This document shows, piece by piece, positions 34,390-42,794 of a DNA stretch of 64,000 bases. This DNA comes from VAZQ01 sp963756715. Lineage in GTDB: Bacteria; Pseudomonadota; Alphaproteobacteria; Rhizobiales; Xanthobacteraceae. The DNA lies in the NCBI GenBank assembly GCA_963756715.1, contig CAVWOV010000020.1:248001-312000 (forward strand), read 5' to 3'. The notes beneath the pieces are model-generated. The model worked only from the letters and a program-made list of their open reading frames with translations. It did not search any database and was not told the origin of the DNA. Each line of letters starts with the position of its first letter. The stretch's first letter is position 1. A program made the translations under genes and the position numbers.

Positions 34390-35136
34390 ATGGCTGGACA
34401 TTCCCAGTTCAAGAACATCATGCACCGCAAGGGGCGGCAGGATAAGGTCAAATCCAAGCTGTTCGGCAAGCTCGCGCGCGAAATCACCACCGCCGCCAAG
34501 CTCGGCCAGCCCGACCCGGCCTTCAACCCGCGCCTGCGCGCCGCAATCCTCGCGGCCCGCGCCGAGAACGTCACCAAGGACGTGATCGAGCGCGCCATCA
34601 AGAAGGGGCAGGGCGGCGACACCGAGAACTACGAGGACATGCGCTACGAGGGCTATGGGCCCGGCGGCATCGCGGTCATCATCGAGGCGCTGACCGACAA
34701 CCGTAACCGCACAGCAGGCGAGGTGCGCGCGACCTTTACCAAGAGCGGCGGCAACTTGGCCGAAACCGGCGCGGTGTCGTTCATGTTCGACCATGTCGGC
34801 GTGGTCGAATACGACGCCGCGGCGGCCGATGCCGACGCCATGCTGGAAGCCGCGATCGATGCCGGCGCCGAGGACGTGGCGTCGAGCGAGGGCGGCCACG
34901 AGATTTACACCAGCGCGGATTCGCTTGGCACGGTCGCCAAGGCGATGGAGGCGAAGTTCGGCGAGCCGCGCAAGGCGGCTCTGGTGTGGAAGCCGCAGAA
35001 CACCGTCGCGGTCGACGACGAGCAGGGCGAGAAGGTCCTCAAGCTGATCGAATCGCTCAACGAGCACGACGATGTGCAGAACGTCTACGCCAACTTCGAA
35101 ATCTCCGACGCATTGATGCAGAAGCTGAGTGCGTGA
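34390..35136 (+). CDS. yebC: YebC/PmpR family protein
   Basis: A 248-residue protein of the YebC family, known as transcription regulators and, more recently, as ribosome-associated factors helping translate proline stretches. It begins MAGHSQFKNIMHRKGRQD, with the family signature KSKLFGKLAREITTAAK, and ends DVQNVYANFEISD. It is intact. The ATG at 34390 follows GAGGAG. It lies directly upstream of ruvC, the common bacterial order yebC-ruvC-ruvA-ruvB. Confidence 0.95.
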   Translation: MAGHSQFKNIMHRKGRQDKVKSKLFGKLAREITTAAKLGQPDPAFNPRLRAAILAARAENVTKDVIERAIKKGQGGDTENYEDMRYEGYGPGGIAVIIEALTDNRNRTAGEVRATFTKSGGNLAETGAVSFMFDHVGVVEYDAAAADADAMLEAAIDAGAEDVASSEGGHEIYTSADSLGTVAKAMEAKFGEPRKAALVWKPQNTVAVDDEQGEKVLKLIESLNEHDDVQNVYANFEISDALMQKLSA

Positions 35137-35243
35137 TGGCGCACGCGTTACGCTGCTGAAGGCGGCGGTCCCGCCGGGCGCCGGCGGTGGTTTCGCGGTG
35201 CGCGCTAGGCGCTTTCGGGCCGGGGGGCTATCAAGGTGCCCTG

Positions 35244-35750
35244 ATGGCACGTCCGATTCGCATTCTGGGCATCGATCCGGGGCTCCGCCGCACCGGCTGG
35301 GGCGTGGTTGCGATTGAAGGCAACCGGCTGACGTTTCTGGCCTGCGGGTCGGTGGCGACCGACGACAAGGCGGCGCTCGCGGTCAGGCTTGTGACGATCC
35401 ATGATGGGCTGCGCCGCGTGGTCGCCGATCATGCGCCCGACGAGGCCGCGGTCGAAGCCACCTTCGTCAACAAGGATGCGGTCGCGACCTTGAAGCTCGG
35501 GCAGGCGCGCGGCATTGCCATGCTGGTGCCGGCACTCATCGGGCTGCCGGTCGCCGAATACGCGCCGAACCTGGTGAAGAAAACCATCGTCGGCGCCGGT
35601 CACAGCGAGAAGGCGCAGATCAGGATGATGATCGGGGTGCTGCTGCCCAAGGCCGATCCGCAATCCCATGACGCCGCTGACGCGCTGGCGATCGCGGTGT
35701 GCCACGCGCATCATCGCCAGAGCGTGACGTTGAAGATGGCGATGCGATGA
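35244..35750 (+). CDS. ruvC: Holliday junction resolvase RuvC
   Basis: Endonuclease that cuts Holliday junctions moved by RuvAB. The 168-residue protein has RILGIDPGLRRTGWGV (catalytic Asp11), AVEATFVNKDAVATLKLGQARG (catalytic Glu), and the C-terminal LLPKADPQSHDAADALAIAVCHAHH (catalytic Asp pair). Full length. The ATG at 35244 follows AAGGTG about ten bases upstream. It is separated from ruvA by a 229-base spacer containing a large GC-rich palindrome. Confidence 0.96.
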   Translation: MARPIRILGIDPGLRRTGWGVVAIEGNRLTFLACGSVATDDKAALAVRLVTIHDGLRRVVADHAPDEAAVEATFVNKDAVATLKLGQARGIAMLVPALIGLPVAEYAPNLVKKTIVGAGHSEKAQIRMMIGVLLPKADPQSHDAADALAIAVCHAHHRQSVTLKMAMR

Positions 35751-35812
35751 GTTGTTCAACGCATGATGCAATGAGCGGACTTGCCGTCTTTCAAACGGCA
35801 TCGACGGTCGGC

Positions 35813-35914
35813 TCCCTCCCCCCTTGCGGGGGAGGGGTGGGGAGGGGGGTAGCCGCGAGTCCGGAACTTGCCGCCACCCCCCTCCCTGTCCCTCCCCCGC
35901 AAGGGGGGAGGGGA
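35813..35914. repeat. GC-rich inverted repeat between ruvC and ruvA
   Basis: CCTCCCCCCTTGCGGGGGAGG at the left (35815 onward) is complementary to CCTCCCCCGCAAGGGGGGAGG at the right end, with inner arms GGGGAGGGGGGT / ACCCCCCTCCC flanking a 30-base centre. It is a dispersed-type Hyphomicrobiales palindrome. Being inside the ruvCA operon it could attenuate or process the transcript. Confidence 0.8.
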
Positions 35915-35979
35915 CGCAGTGGCTCGACCACGCGCGACAAGTTCGATCTAATCCCGCATCGACGGCCGATCGAGATGCG

Positions 35980-36597
35980 ATGATCGGTAAGCTCAAGGGC
36001 ATCGTCGACAGCTACGGCGAGGAGTCCATCATCCTCGACGTCAATGGCGTCGGCTATCTGGTGCATTGCTCGGCGCGGACGCTGCAGTCGCTGCCGGCGC
36101 CGGGCGAGCCGGTCGTGCTCGCGATCGAGACCCACGTGCGCGAAGACCAGATCCGGCTGTTCGGTTTTTCCTCCGACGTCGAACGCGAGTGGTTTCGTCT
36201 GTTGCAGACCGTGCAGGGCGTCGGCACAAGGGTCGCGCTCGCGGTGCTATCGACGCTCAAGCCGGCCGAACTCGCCTCGGCGATTGCGATGCGCGACAAG
36301 GCCACGGTGGCGCGTACGCCCGGCGTCGGTCCCAAGGTGGCCGAGCGCATCGTCACCGAACTCAAGGACAAGGCGCCGGCCTATGCCGACATCGATCCGG
36401 CGGTCATTCGGCTATCCGGCCAGGTCGAGGACCGGCGAGCGCCGCAGCCGGTATCGGACGCGGTCTCTGCGCTGGTCAATCTCGGTTATGGTCAGCCACA
36501 GGCGGCCGCCGCCATCGCGGCGGCGACGCGAGCCGCGGGCGAGGGGGCTGACACCTCGCAGCTCATCCGGCTCGGGTTGAAGGAACTGGCGAAGTGA
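35980..36597 (+). CDS. ruvA: Holliday junction branch migration protein RuvA
   Basis: Tetrameric junction-binding subunit that positions the RuvB motors. The 205-residue protein has the N-terminal OB fold (MIGKLKGIVDSYGEESIILDVNGVGYLV), the helix-hairpin-helix pair VQGVGTRVALAVLS and TPGVGPKVAERIVTELKDK, and the C-terminal RuvB-binding helices (VSDAVSALVNLGYGQPQAAAAIAA). It is intact. Its stop codon overlaps the GTG start of the deaminase-like gene. Confidence 0.95.
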   Translation: MIGKLKGIVDSYGEESIILDVNGVGYLVHCSARTLQSLPAPGEPVVLAIETHVREDQIRLFGFSSDVEREWFRLLQTVQGVGTRVALAVLSTLKPAELASAIAMRDKATVARTPGVGPKVAERIVTELKDKAPAYADIDPAVIRLSGQVEDRRAPQPVSDAVSALVNLGYGQPQAAAAIAAATRAAGEGADTSQLIRLGLKELAK

Positions 36598-37040
36598 CGG
36601 ATCCCGGCGTTGTTGCCACGTTGAGCGAGCAGGACAACGAACTGATCGAAGCGGCGAGCGCGGCGATCAAGCGGCGCTATCGCAACGACTGGCAGGAAGT
36701 CGGCGCGGCGATGCGCACGCGCTCTGGACAGGTGCTCACCGGCGTCAATCTCGACGCCTATCTCGGCCGCATGGCGGTGTGCGCCGAGGCGGTCGCGCTC
36801 GGACGCGCCATCACCGACCTCGGTGAGACCGGCATCGACACCATCGTGGCGGTGCGCCATCCCAAGCCGACTGAAGCCGATCAGACCATCACGGTGGTGT
36901 CGCCGTGCGGTGCCTGCCGGGAGATGATCTGGGACTACGACCGCGAGGCGCGCGTGATCGTGCCGAGCAGGAACGGTCCGGTGATCGTCACCATCGCCGA
37001 GCTGCTGCCGAACAAATACAGCCGCGAGCGCACGCTGTGA
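36594..37040 (+). CDS. Cytidine deaminase-like protein
   Basis: A 148-residue zinc deaminase of the cytidine/blasticidin-S deaminase type. Zinc and catalytic motif: CAEAVALGRA (Cys-Ala-Glu) and the second pair in SPCGACREMIWDY. It starts with GTG whose last bases form the ruvA stop (GTGA overlap), so it is translationally coupled to ruvA. Its presence between ruvA and ruvB is unusual outside this group. The substrate (cytidine or another nucleoside) is not established. Confidence 0.85.
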   Translation: MTDPGVVATLSEQDNELIEAASAAIKRRYRNDWQEVGAAMRTRSGQVLTGVNLDAYLGRMAVCAEAVALGRAITDLGETGIDTIVAVRHPKPTEADQTITVVSPCGACREMIWDYDREARVIVPSRNGPVIVTIAELLPNKYSRERTL

Positions 37041-37167
37041 CGGTGCTTGAACAATACGGAGCGAGGCCACTTGCTGCGGAGTGGGCGAGAATGTCGTGCG
37101 GCCTTCATCCGGGCCTCGACGCCGCCGCTGCCGTTGGACGCCAAAATTCGAGCGCGGAGGAAGTCGC

Positions 37168-38221
37168 GTGACCACGCCGCCCCGCCGCCTGGTCAGCGCC
37201 GAACGCCGCGAGGAGGACACGGCCGAAACCTCGCTGCGCCCGCAGAAGCTCGCCGAATTCATCGGCCAGCAGCAGGCCCGCGCCAATCTCGCGGTGTTCA
37301 TCGAAGCGGCGCGCACCCGCAAGGAGGCGCTCGACCACGTGCTGTTCGTTGGGCCACCCGGGCTCGGCAAGACCACGCTGGCGCAGATCGTCTCACGCGA
37401 GCTCGGCGTGAACTTCCGCGCCACCTCGGGTCCGGTGATCGCCAAGGCCGGTGACCTCGCGGCGCTGCTCACCAATCTCGAAGAGCGCGACGTGCTCTTC
37501 ATTGATGAAATTCACCGGCTCAATCCGGCGGTCGAGGAAATCCTCTATCCGGCGATGGAGGACTTCCAGCTCGATCTCATCATCGGCGAGGGGCCGGCGG
37601 CGCGCTCAGTCAAGATCGATCTCGCGCCGTTCACGCTGGTCGGCGCCACCACCCGCGCGGGGCTCCTCACCAATCCGCTGCGCGACCGCTTCGGCATCCC
37701 GATCCGGCTCAACTTCTACACTGTGGAAGAGCTGGAGCAGATCGTCAGCCGCGGCGCGCGCGTGCTCGGCATCGGCATGACGGCGGATGGCGCCAACGAA
37801 ATCGCGCGACGCGCGCGCGGCACGCCGCGCATTGCCGGGCGGCTCTTGCGCCGCGTGCGCGACTTCGCGCTGGTCGCCGGCAGCTACCTCGATCGACCGT
37901 GCCGCGGCCGACCGCGCGCTGACCCAGCTCGAAGTCGACGCCGCCGGCCTCGACGCCATGGACCGGCGCTACCTCTCGAATATCGCCGAGAACTACGGCG
38001 GCGGGCCGGTCGGGATCGACACCATCGCGGCGGCGCTGTCCGAGCCGCGCGACGCGATCGAGGAGATCGTCGAGCCGTTTTTGATTCAGAAAGGCTTCAT
38101 CCAGCGCACGCCCCGCGGGCGGCTGTTGACCTCGCACGCCTTCCGCCATCTCGGCCTCGCCGAGCCCGCGCGCGATCCGGCGCAGTTCGGGTTGTTCGGG
38201 CAGGGCGACGACGAAGAGTAG
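37168..38221 (+). CDS. ruvB: Holliday junction branch migration ATPase RuvB (one frameshift)
   Basis: AAA+ motor driving branch migration with RuvA. Repaired length is about 350 residues. N-terminal TSLRPQKLAEFIGQQQARANL, Walker A FVGPPGLGKTTLA, Walker B VLFIDEIHRLNP, sensor region LVGATTRAGLLTNPLRDRFG, and, after the break, the C-terminal winged helix ALTQLEVDAAGLDAMDRRYL and IQRTPRGRLLTSHAF. The frame moves within 37880-37890 by one extra base (1054 bases = 351 codons + 1). GTG start at 37168 with GGAGG 8 bases upstream. An essential-repair gene, so error is the likely cause. Confidence 0.92.
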
Positions 38222-38230
38222 GCTTTCGCC

Positions 38231-38740
38231 CTACTTCGTATGCCGCTGGACCGCGGCGGCGATTTCCTGCACGCGCTCAATGGTAATGCCGTCACGCTGC
38301 TCGATCGCGAGCGGATGGTCCGCCGGCGCAAGCTTGATCGACGGACGCCGGCCGGCGTTTCTCAGATGCAGACTGCAGCTAAGACCGGCGGTCTGCGGAT
38401 AGATCGGCAGATCGCTGCAGAGCGTTCCGGGTATTGGCGGCTCCTGATCGCGAATTTGCGTGTTCCAGAGTTCCGCGATGCGGTCATAGCCGTCCTTGGA
38501 GACGGTGGTCCAAATCCCCCAGATGAAGTGGTTGTCGCTGTCGATGACCGGAATTTCCAAGCGCCCGCGAATGCAGAATTCCGTTCGGTCGATGATGCAT
38601 CGGTCGCTGGTCAGCGTTGCGCGTAACCTGCGCTCCGTTTCGGGCACCGCGAGCCAGGGGTCTGGCAGATCGAGCGCGAAGGCAAGCGGCAGCGAGTTGT
38701 ACTGCTTTCCGCAGCATTTGCAGGTCCAGACAATATCCAT
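38231..38740 (-). CDS. DUF2199 domain protein
   Basis: A 169-residue protein with a zinc-knuckle-like start (WTCKCCGKQYNSLPLAFALDLPDPW) and the DUF2199 core ERRLRATLTSDRCIIDRTEF, IRGRLEIPV and FIWGIWTTVSKDGYDRI. The function of the family is unknown. It is transcribed convergently to ruvB, with its stop only 10 bases from the ruvB stop, and is the first of three accessory genes between ruvB and ybgC. Confidence 0.85.
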   Translation of the reverse strand: MDIVWTCKCCGKQYNSLPLAFALDLPDPWLAVPETERRLRATLTSDRCIIDRTEFCIRGRLEIPVIDSDNHFIWGIWTTVSKDGYDRIAELWNTQIRDQEPPIPGTLCSDLPIYPQTAGLSCSLHLRNAGRRPSIKLAPADHPLAIEQRDGITIERVQEIAAAVQRHTK

Positions 38741-38928
38741 GAAGAGACGTCTCGGGCGGGATTAACCAAGCCGCACCGGTATCAGGTTTTTGGCCGGTGT
38801 TGCATGTGGTCCGAGGAGAGAATACTTCTAAGGTGTGTCGTCGCCGCCGCAGTGACCTAACGAAATTGTAACGTCTGCCCAATTGCACCTTTCACGATTC
38901 GCACATTCTTTCATCGTCCACTCCGCTC

Positions 38929-39855
38929 ATGATCTCACGCCGGCGGTTCCTGCGATGGTTGCTGACGCTCGGTGCAGCGGGTGCGCTCGTCCCCGCCTAT
39001 GGGATGTTTGAAACCTTCTGGCGGCCGCGCATCACACGTTACGACTTGCAGCCGGTACGCTGGTCGCGCGGACTTGATCTCAAGATCGCGGTGATCGCCG
39101 ACATCCATGCCTGCAATCCGTGGATGACGGCCGAACGCGTCCGTTCCATCGTCGCAACGACGAACGAGCTTGCCGCCGACATCATTCTGCTGCTTGGCGA
39201 CTACGTTGTCAGCGACCGCTTCCAACGTCACTTCGTGACCAAGGATGTCGAGCCGACGGAGTGGGCCGGCGCATTGTCTGCATTGCGTGCGCCGCTGGGC
39301 GTTCACGCCATCCTGGGCAACCACGAATGGTGGTCCGATGCGGAAGTGCAGCGGACATGGAAGGGACCGCCCTTCAGCCGCGGCGTACTGGAGGCCGCCG
39401 GTATCCCGGTTTACGAAAACGACGTGGTGCGCTTGGAAAAGGAAGGGCAGGCGTTCTGGCTCGCGGGACTGGGCGACCAGGTTGCGTTCTTGCCGTCGCG
39501 GCGTCTGCACCCGGGCCGCCACTATGGTGTCGACGATCTGCCCGGAACATTGGCAAAGATCACCGACGATGCGCCGGTCATCCTGATGGCGCACGAACCG
39601 GACATCGCTGTGCGCGTGCCGGAGCGGGTTTCGCTCGTGCTGAGCGGCCACACCCATGGCGGCCAGGTGCGGCTGTTCGGCTGGTCGCCCGTGGTGCCGT
39701 CGCGTTACGGCAACCGCTTCGCCTATGGTCACGTGCGCGAGCGATGCGATGTGATCATATCGGGCGGGCTCGGCTGCAGCATTCTGCCGTTGCGCATCGG
39801 CATGCCGCCGGAGATCGTGGTGGTGACGTTGCGCGGCGGCGGCAGGTTGGGCTAA
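38929..39855 (+). CDS. Exported metallophosphoesterase with twin-arginine signal
   Basis: A 308-residue calcineurin-like phosphoesterase. The N-terminus SRRRFLRWLLTLGAAGALV fits a Tat signal or signal anchor. The metal-binding motifs are AVIADIHACNP (D-x-H), LLLGDYV (GD), ILGNHEWW (GNHE), LMAHEPD and LSGHTHGGQVRL (GHTHGGQ). This motif set resembles YaeI/UDP-2,3-diacylglucosamine-type membrane-associated phosphodiesterases, but the substrate is not known. The 188-base gap upstream holds no evident signal. It is followed 33 bases later by a serine-hydrolase gene. Confidence 0.87.
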   Translation: MISRRRFLRWLLTLGAAGALVPAYGMFETFWRPRITRYDLQPVRWSRGLDLKIAVIADIHACNPWMTAERVRSIVATTNELAADIILLLGDYVVSDRFQRHFVTKDVEPTEWAGALSALRAPLGVHAILGNHEWWSDAEVQRTWKGPPFSRGVLEAAGIPVYENDVVRLEKEGQAFWLAGLGDQVAFLPSRRLHPGRHYGVDDLPGTLAKITDDAPVILMAHEPDIAVRVPERVSLVLSGHTHGGQVRLFGWSPVVPSRYGNRFAYGHVRERCDVIISGGLGCSILPLRIGMPPEIVVVTLRGGGRLG

Positions 39856-39888
39856 TTTGTTTTGCCGTTGTAGCGCTGGACCACGATC

Positions 39889-40962
39889 GTGCAATTGCCC
39901 CCTGCCGGCCGCTGTCTTCGCGGCCTCTTCAAAATCGCCATGCTCGCTTCGTTGCTGCTGGGCGCGCGGTTCGAGGCTTCCGTCGCGGCTGAAGCCGAAT
40001 TCCCGGGCGATACATGGAGGAAGGCAGATCCGGCCCAGTTCGGCTGGTCCTTCGGTAAGCTCGAGGCGGCACGAAAATACGCGGAGGAGATGGAATCGAC
40101 CGCCGTCATGATCGTCCAGGACGGTCGAGTGATCGCGAGTTGGGGCGACCCGCGCAAGAAGGTCTCAGTCCACTCCGTGCGCAAGAGCTTCATGAGCGCG
40201 CTTTATGGTCCCGCCGTTGCCAAAGGTCAGATTGATCTGGGCAAGACACTTGCTGAACTCGGAATCGACGACAAGCCCCCAAGCCTCACGGATCGGGAGA
40301 AGCAGGCCACGGTCCGTGACCTGCTGATGGCGCGCTCCGGCGTTTATCACAAAGCGGCCTACGAAACGAAAACGCAGAAAAAGGAACGTCCGAAGCGCGG
40401 CAGCCACAAGCCCGGCGCGTTCTGGTTCTACAACAATTGGGATTTCAACGCGCTCGGCTCGATTCTCCGCTACGCAACCAGTGAGGACACGTTCGCCGCG
40501 GTCGAGCGGCACATCGCCCGCCCGATCGGAATGGAAGATTTCACCGCAGCCGACGGCCACTATGTTCGCGACGATGCATCAGCCCATCCCGCCTATACGA
40601 TGCGATTCACCGCACGCGACCTCGCACGCTTTGGCTGGCTCTATCTCAACGGGGGATCGTGGGCCGATCGGCAGGTCGTGCCCGCCGGGTGGGTGAGGGA
40701 AAGCACGCAACCCTATTCTCCGGCGAGGTCGGGCATCGGTTACGGATACCTGTGGTGGGTATCGGAGCGGGACATGCAGTTTCGGACTAGGGTCGGTCCG
40801 GGTGCATTTTCGGCACGCGGCTCGGGTGGACAATACATCATCGTCGCCCCCGCGCGCCGGATTGTCGTCGTTCACCTCAACGATCTGCGCGAAAACTCCA
40901 AGCTGGATTCAGGAGAGTTCGCCGAGCTTTTGCAGCGTATATTCGCGGCCGCTCCCCGCTGA
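39889..40962 (+). CDS. Serine hydrolase of the beta-lactamase (class C/PBP-like) family
   Basis: A 357-residue secreted protein with an N-terminal hydrophobic signal (FKIAMLASLLLGARF) and the serine beta-lactamase fold. The nucleophile motif S-x-x-K is in SVRKSFMSALYG (near residue 101); the second-site Tyr-x-Asn is seen as FYNNWDFNALG, and a C-terminal GSGGQYIIVAP takes the place of KTG. Members include esterases and D-alanyl-dipeptide hydrolases; resistance to beta-lactams should not be inferred. It ends 6 bases before ybgC. Confidence 0.85.
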   Translation: MQLPPAGRCLRGLFKIAMLASLLLGARFEASVAAEAEFPGDTWRKADPAQFGWSFGKLEAARKYAEEMESTAVMIVQDGRVIASWGDPRKKVSVHSVRKSFMSALYGPAVAKGQIDLGKTLAELGIDDKPPSLTDREKQATVRDLLMARSGVYHKAAYETKTQKKERPKRGSHKPGAFWFYNNWDFNALGSILRYATSEDTFAAVERHIARPIGMEDFTAADGHYVRDDASAHPAYTMRFTARDLARFGWLYLNGGSWADRQVVPAGWVRESTQPYSPARSGIGYGYLWWVSERDMQFRTRVGPGAFSARGSGGQYIIVAPARRIVVVHLNDLRENSKLDSGEFAELLQRIFAAAPR

Positions 40963-40968
40963 GGCGCA

Positions 40969-41430
40969 ATGACCCAAGACGCACTCGACGGCGTGATCCA
41001 AAACGGCCGCCACACGATGACGGTGCGGGTGTACTACGAGGACACCGATTTCACCGGCATCGTCTATCACGCCAACTATTTGCGCTTCATGGAGCGCGGC
41101 CGTTCGAACTACCTGCGACTGCTCGGCGCCGATCAACGCGGTTTGTTCGAGGAGGCCCAGAAGGAGGCGCCCGGATTCGCCTTCGTGGTGCGTTCGATGC
41201 AGATCGAGTTTCTCAAGTCCGCGCGGATGGACGACGTCGTCGACGTCGTGACCGAATACGAGGAGATCAAGGGCGCTTCGATCATGCTTCGGCAGCAAGT
41301 CAGGCGGGGCGACGATCTGCTGGTCACGGCGCATGTGCGCGTCGCCTTCATCTCGGACGGCCGCGCCCGGCCGATCCCGAAGCCGCTGCGGATTGCGATG
41401 CAGGCCGAATTGGCCCGAAGCGCCGGCTGA
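40969..41430 (+). CDS. ybgC: Tol-Pal-associated acyl-CoA thioesterase YbgC
   Basis: Hot-dog-fold thioesterase regularly encoded upstream of tolQ. The 153-residue protein carries the 4-hydroxybenzoyl-CoA thioesterase-like motif VYYEDTDFTGIVYHANYLRFMERGRSNYL (catalytic Asp in the TDF segment) and the end PKPLRIAMQAELA. Here ybgC is separated from tolQ by about 3.5 kb of accessory genes, instead of being adjacent. It is immediately behind the serine-hydrolase gene. Confidence 0.92.
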   Translation: MTQDALDGVIQNGRHTMTVRVYYEDTDFTGIVYHANYLRFMERGRSNYLRLLGADQRGLFEEAQKEAPGFAFVVRSMQIEFLKSARMDDVVDVVTEYEEIKGASIMLRQQVRRGDDLLVTAHVRVAFISDGRARPIPKPLRIAMQAELARSAG

Positions 41431-41492
41431 ATGGGCCCGAAGCGATCACCGAAGGCGCGGTTCGGCGGCCACATCGACGCGCCGCTCCGAGT

Positions 41493-41513
41493 CATGTAAA
41501 GACCGTTTACATG
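41493..41513. promoter_or_regulatory. Palindromic operator upstream of tetR
   Basis: CATGTAAA and TTTACATG are perfect 8-base complements around GACCG. It lies 18 bases before the tetR start codon (41531), where a TetR-family autoregulatory operator is expected. Confidence 0.65.
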
Positions 41514-41530
41514 AGCTGGTCCAAGATGAC

Positions 41531-42187
41531 ATGAGCTGGTCCAAGAACGACCGCGGCCCGCGCGGCTATCACCACGGCAACCTCAAGGAGGCCCTGGTGC
41601 GTGCCGCGCTGGAGCTGATCGCCAAGAAGGGGCCTGCGGGCTTTACCTTCGCAGAGGCGGCGCGCTGGGCGGGCGTCAGTCCGGCCGCGCCCTATCGGCA
41701 TTTCCGCGACCGCGACGAACTCCTGGCCAACATCGCGGTGCGGGGCTTCGAACAATTCGCCGATGTGCTGGCGCGCGCCTGGGACGACGGCCGCCCCGAG
41801 CCGTTCGCTGCATTCGAACGGATCGGCCGTGCCTACCTGAACTTCGCCCGCACCGAGCAGGCCTATTATTCGGCGATGTTCGAAGCCGGCATTCCGCTCG
41901 ACACCAATCCGGAGCTTCGCGAAGCCGGCGAACGGGCGTTCGCGGTGCTGCGCGCGGCGACTGAGCGGCTGGTCGCCACTATGCCGGCGAAGAACCGCCC
42001 GCCGGTCACGATGATGGCGTTGCACATCTGGGCGATGTCCCATGGCATCGCCGCGCTGTTCGGTCGCGGCGACGCCGGGCGGCGCGCGCTGCCGATGACG
42101 CCGGAGGACCTGTTGGAAGCGGCAGTGCTTGTCTATCTACGCGGCCTGGGGATCGCCAACGCGCCAGGCGAGGCGACAGCCCCCTGA
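41531..42187 (+). CDS. TetR-family transcriptional regulator
   Basis: A 218-residue repressor. The DNA-binding domain reads GYHHGNLKEALVRAALELIAKKGPAGFTFAEAARWAGVSPAAPYRHFRDRDELLANIA (helix-turn-helix about residues 35-56), followed by a helical ligand domain (EQAYYSAMFEAGIPL; LHIWAMSHGIAALFGRGDAG) of the WHG type. Just upstream the sequence ATGAGCTGGTCCAAG is repeated at 41511 and 41531, giving a short out-of-frame reading frame (MSWSKMT) ending inside the true start region. The signal sensed and the targets are unknown; the adjacent DUF2852 gene is a candidate target. Confidence 0.9.
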   Translation: MSWSKNDRGPRGYHHGNLKEALVRAALELIAKKGPAGFTFAEAARWAGVSPAAPYRHFRDRDELLANIAVRGFEQFADVLARAWDDGRPEPFAAFERIGRAYLNFARTEQAYYSAMFEAGIPLDTNPELREAGERAFAVLRAATERLVATMPAKNRPPVTMMALHIWAMSHGIAALFGRGDAGRRALPMTPEDLLEAAVLVYLRGLGIANAPGEATAP

Positions 42188-42200
42188 GCGCCAGCCACTC

Positions 42201-42251
42201 TTGACAGCGGTCCGGCGGCTCTCTAGGTATGTGAATGTAATTAACATTCAC
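42201..42251 (+). promoter_or_regulatory. Promoter and palindromic operator upstream of the DUF2852 gene
   Basis: A consensus -35 TTGACA (42201-42206) is followed 17-18 bases later by a weak -10 (TAGGTAT). Immediately after it lies GTGAATGT-AATTA-ACATTCAC (42231-42251), a perfect palindrome with 8-base arms, i.e. at or just after the transcription start. It resembles TetR-type operators in size and spacing, though the half-sites differ from those upstream of tetR. Confidence 0.6.
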
Positions 42252-42264
42252 TGGCGAGGTCATC

Positions 42265-42693
42265 ATGCCTATCGTTGCGAGACTTGACGAGTTGGGAAAG
42301 CCAGCCTGGATCGCCCTGGTGATCCTGGGCTTCATGGTCTGGTGGCCGATCGGCCTCGTCACCCTGGCCTTCATCATCGGGAGCGGACGAATGAGTTGCT
42401 GGAGAAATCGTGCGGTAGGTCCTTGGAATAGTGGCATCGGCGCCTCCTGGAGCGGCGGTGCGAGCGAGAGCCGCGCTGCCGGTACGTGGTGGCAGCCGAC
42501 GCGTTCGAGCGGCAACAAGGCGTTCGACGAATACCGCCATGACACCCTGCGGCGCCTCGAAGAGGAGCAGCGCGAATTTCGTGATTTCCTCGGCCGCCTG
42601 CGGATGGCCAAGGACAAGGCGGAGTTCGACCAGTTCATGGCCGAGCGCGGCGGCCGTAGCGAAACATCGCCGCCGCCCTCGTCCCAGAGCTGA
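42265..42693 (+). CDS. DUF2852 domain membrane protein
   Basis: A 142-residue protein with one strong hydrophobic segment (WIALVILGFMVWWPIGLVTLAFII) and a charged C-terminal coiled coil (FDEYRHDTLRRLEEEQREFRDFLGRLRMAKDKAEFDQFM). It matches the alphaproteobacterial DUF2852 family of unknown function. The ATG is 13 bases after the operator-like palindrome, so it is probably regulated. It is transcribed alone and a hairpin follows. Confidence 0.85.
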   Translation: MPIVARLDELGKPAWIALVILGFMVWWPIGLVTLAFIIGSGRMSCWRNRAVGPWNSGIGASWSGGASESRAAGTWWQPTRSSGNKAFDEYRHDTLRRLEEEQREFRDFLGRLRMAKDKAEFDQFMAERGGRSETSPPPSSQS

Positions 42694-42736
42694 AGCCGGT
42701 AAAGAACTGAAGCGGGTCAAGCGTCTTCAGATCGTC

Positions 42737-42766
42737 GGGCCGCGATCCCATCCGGGATTGCGGCCC
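42737..42766 (+). terminator. Hairpin terminator after the DUF2852 gene
   Basis: GGGCCGCGATCCC (from 42737) pairs with GGGATTGCGGCCC (to 42766) at 12 of 13 positions. No T-run follows, so it may be a weak or bidirectional stop between convergent genes. Confidence 0.45.
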
Positions 42767-42794
42767 GCATTGCATCTACGGCAAGGGCGTAACG

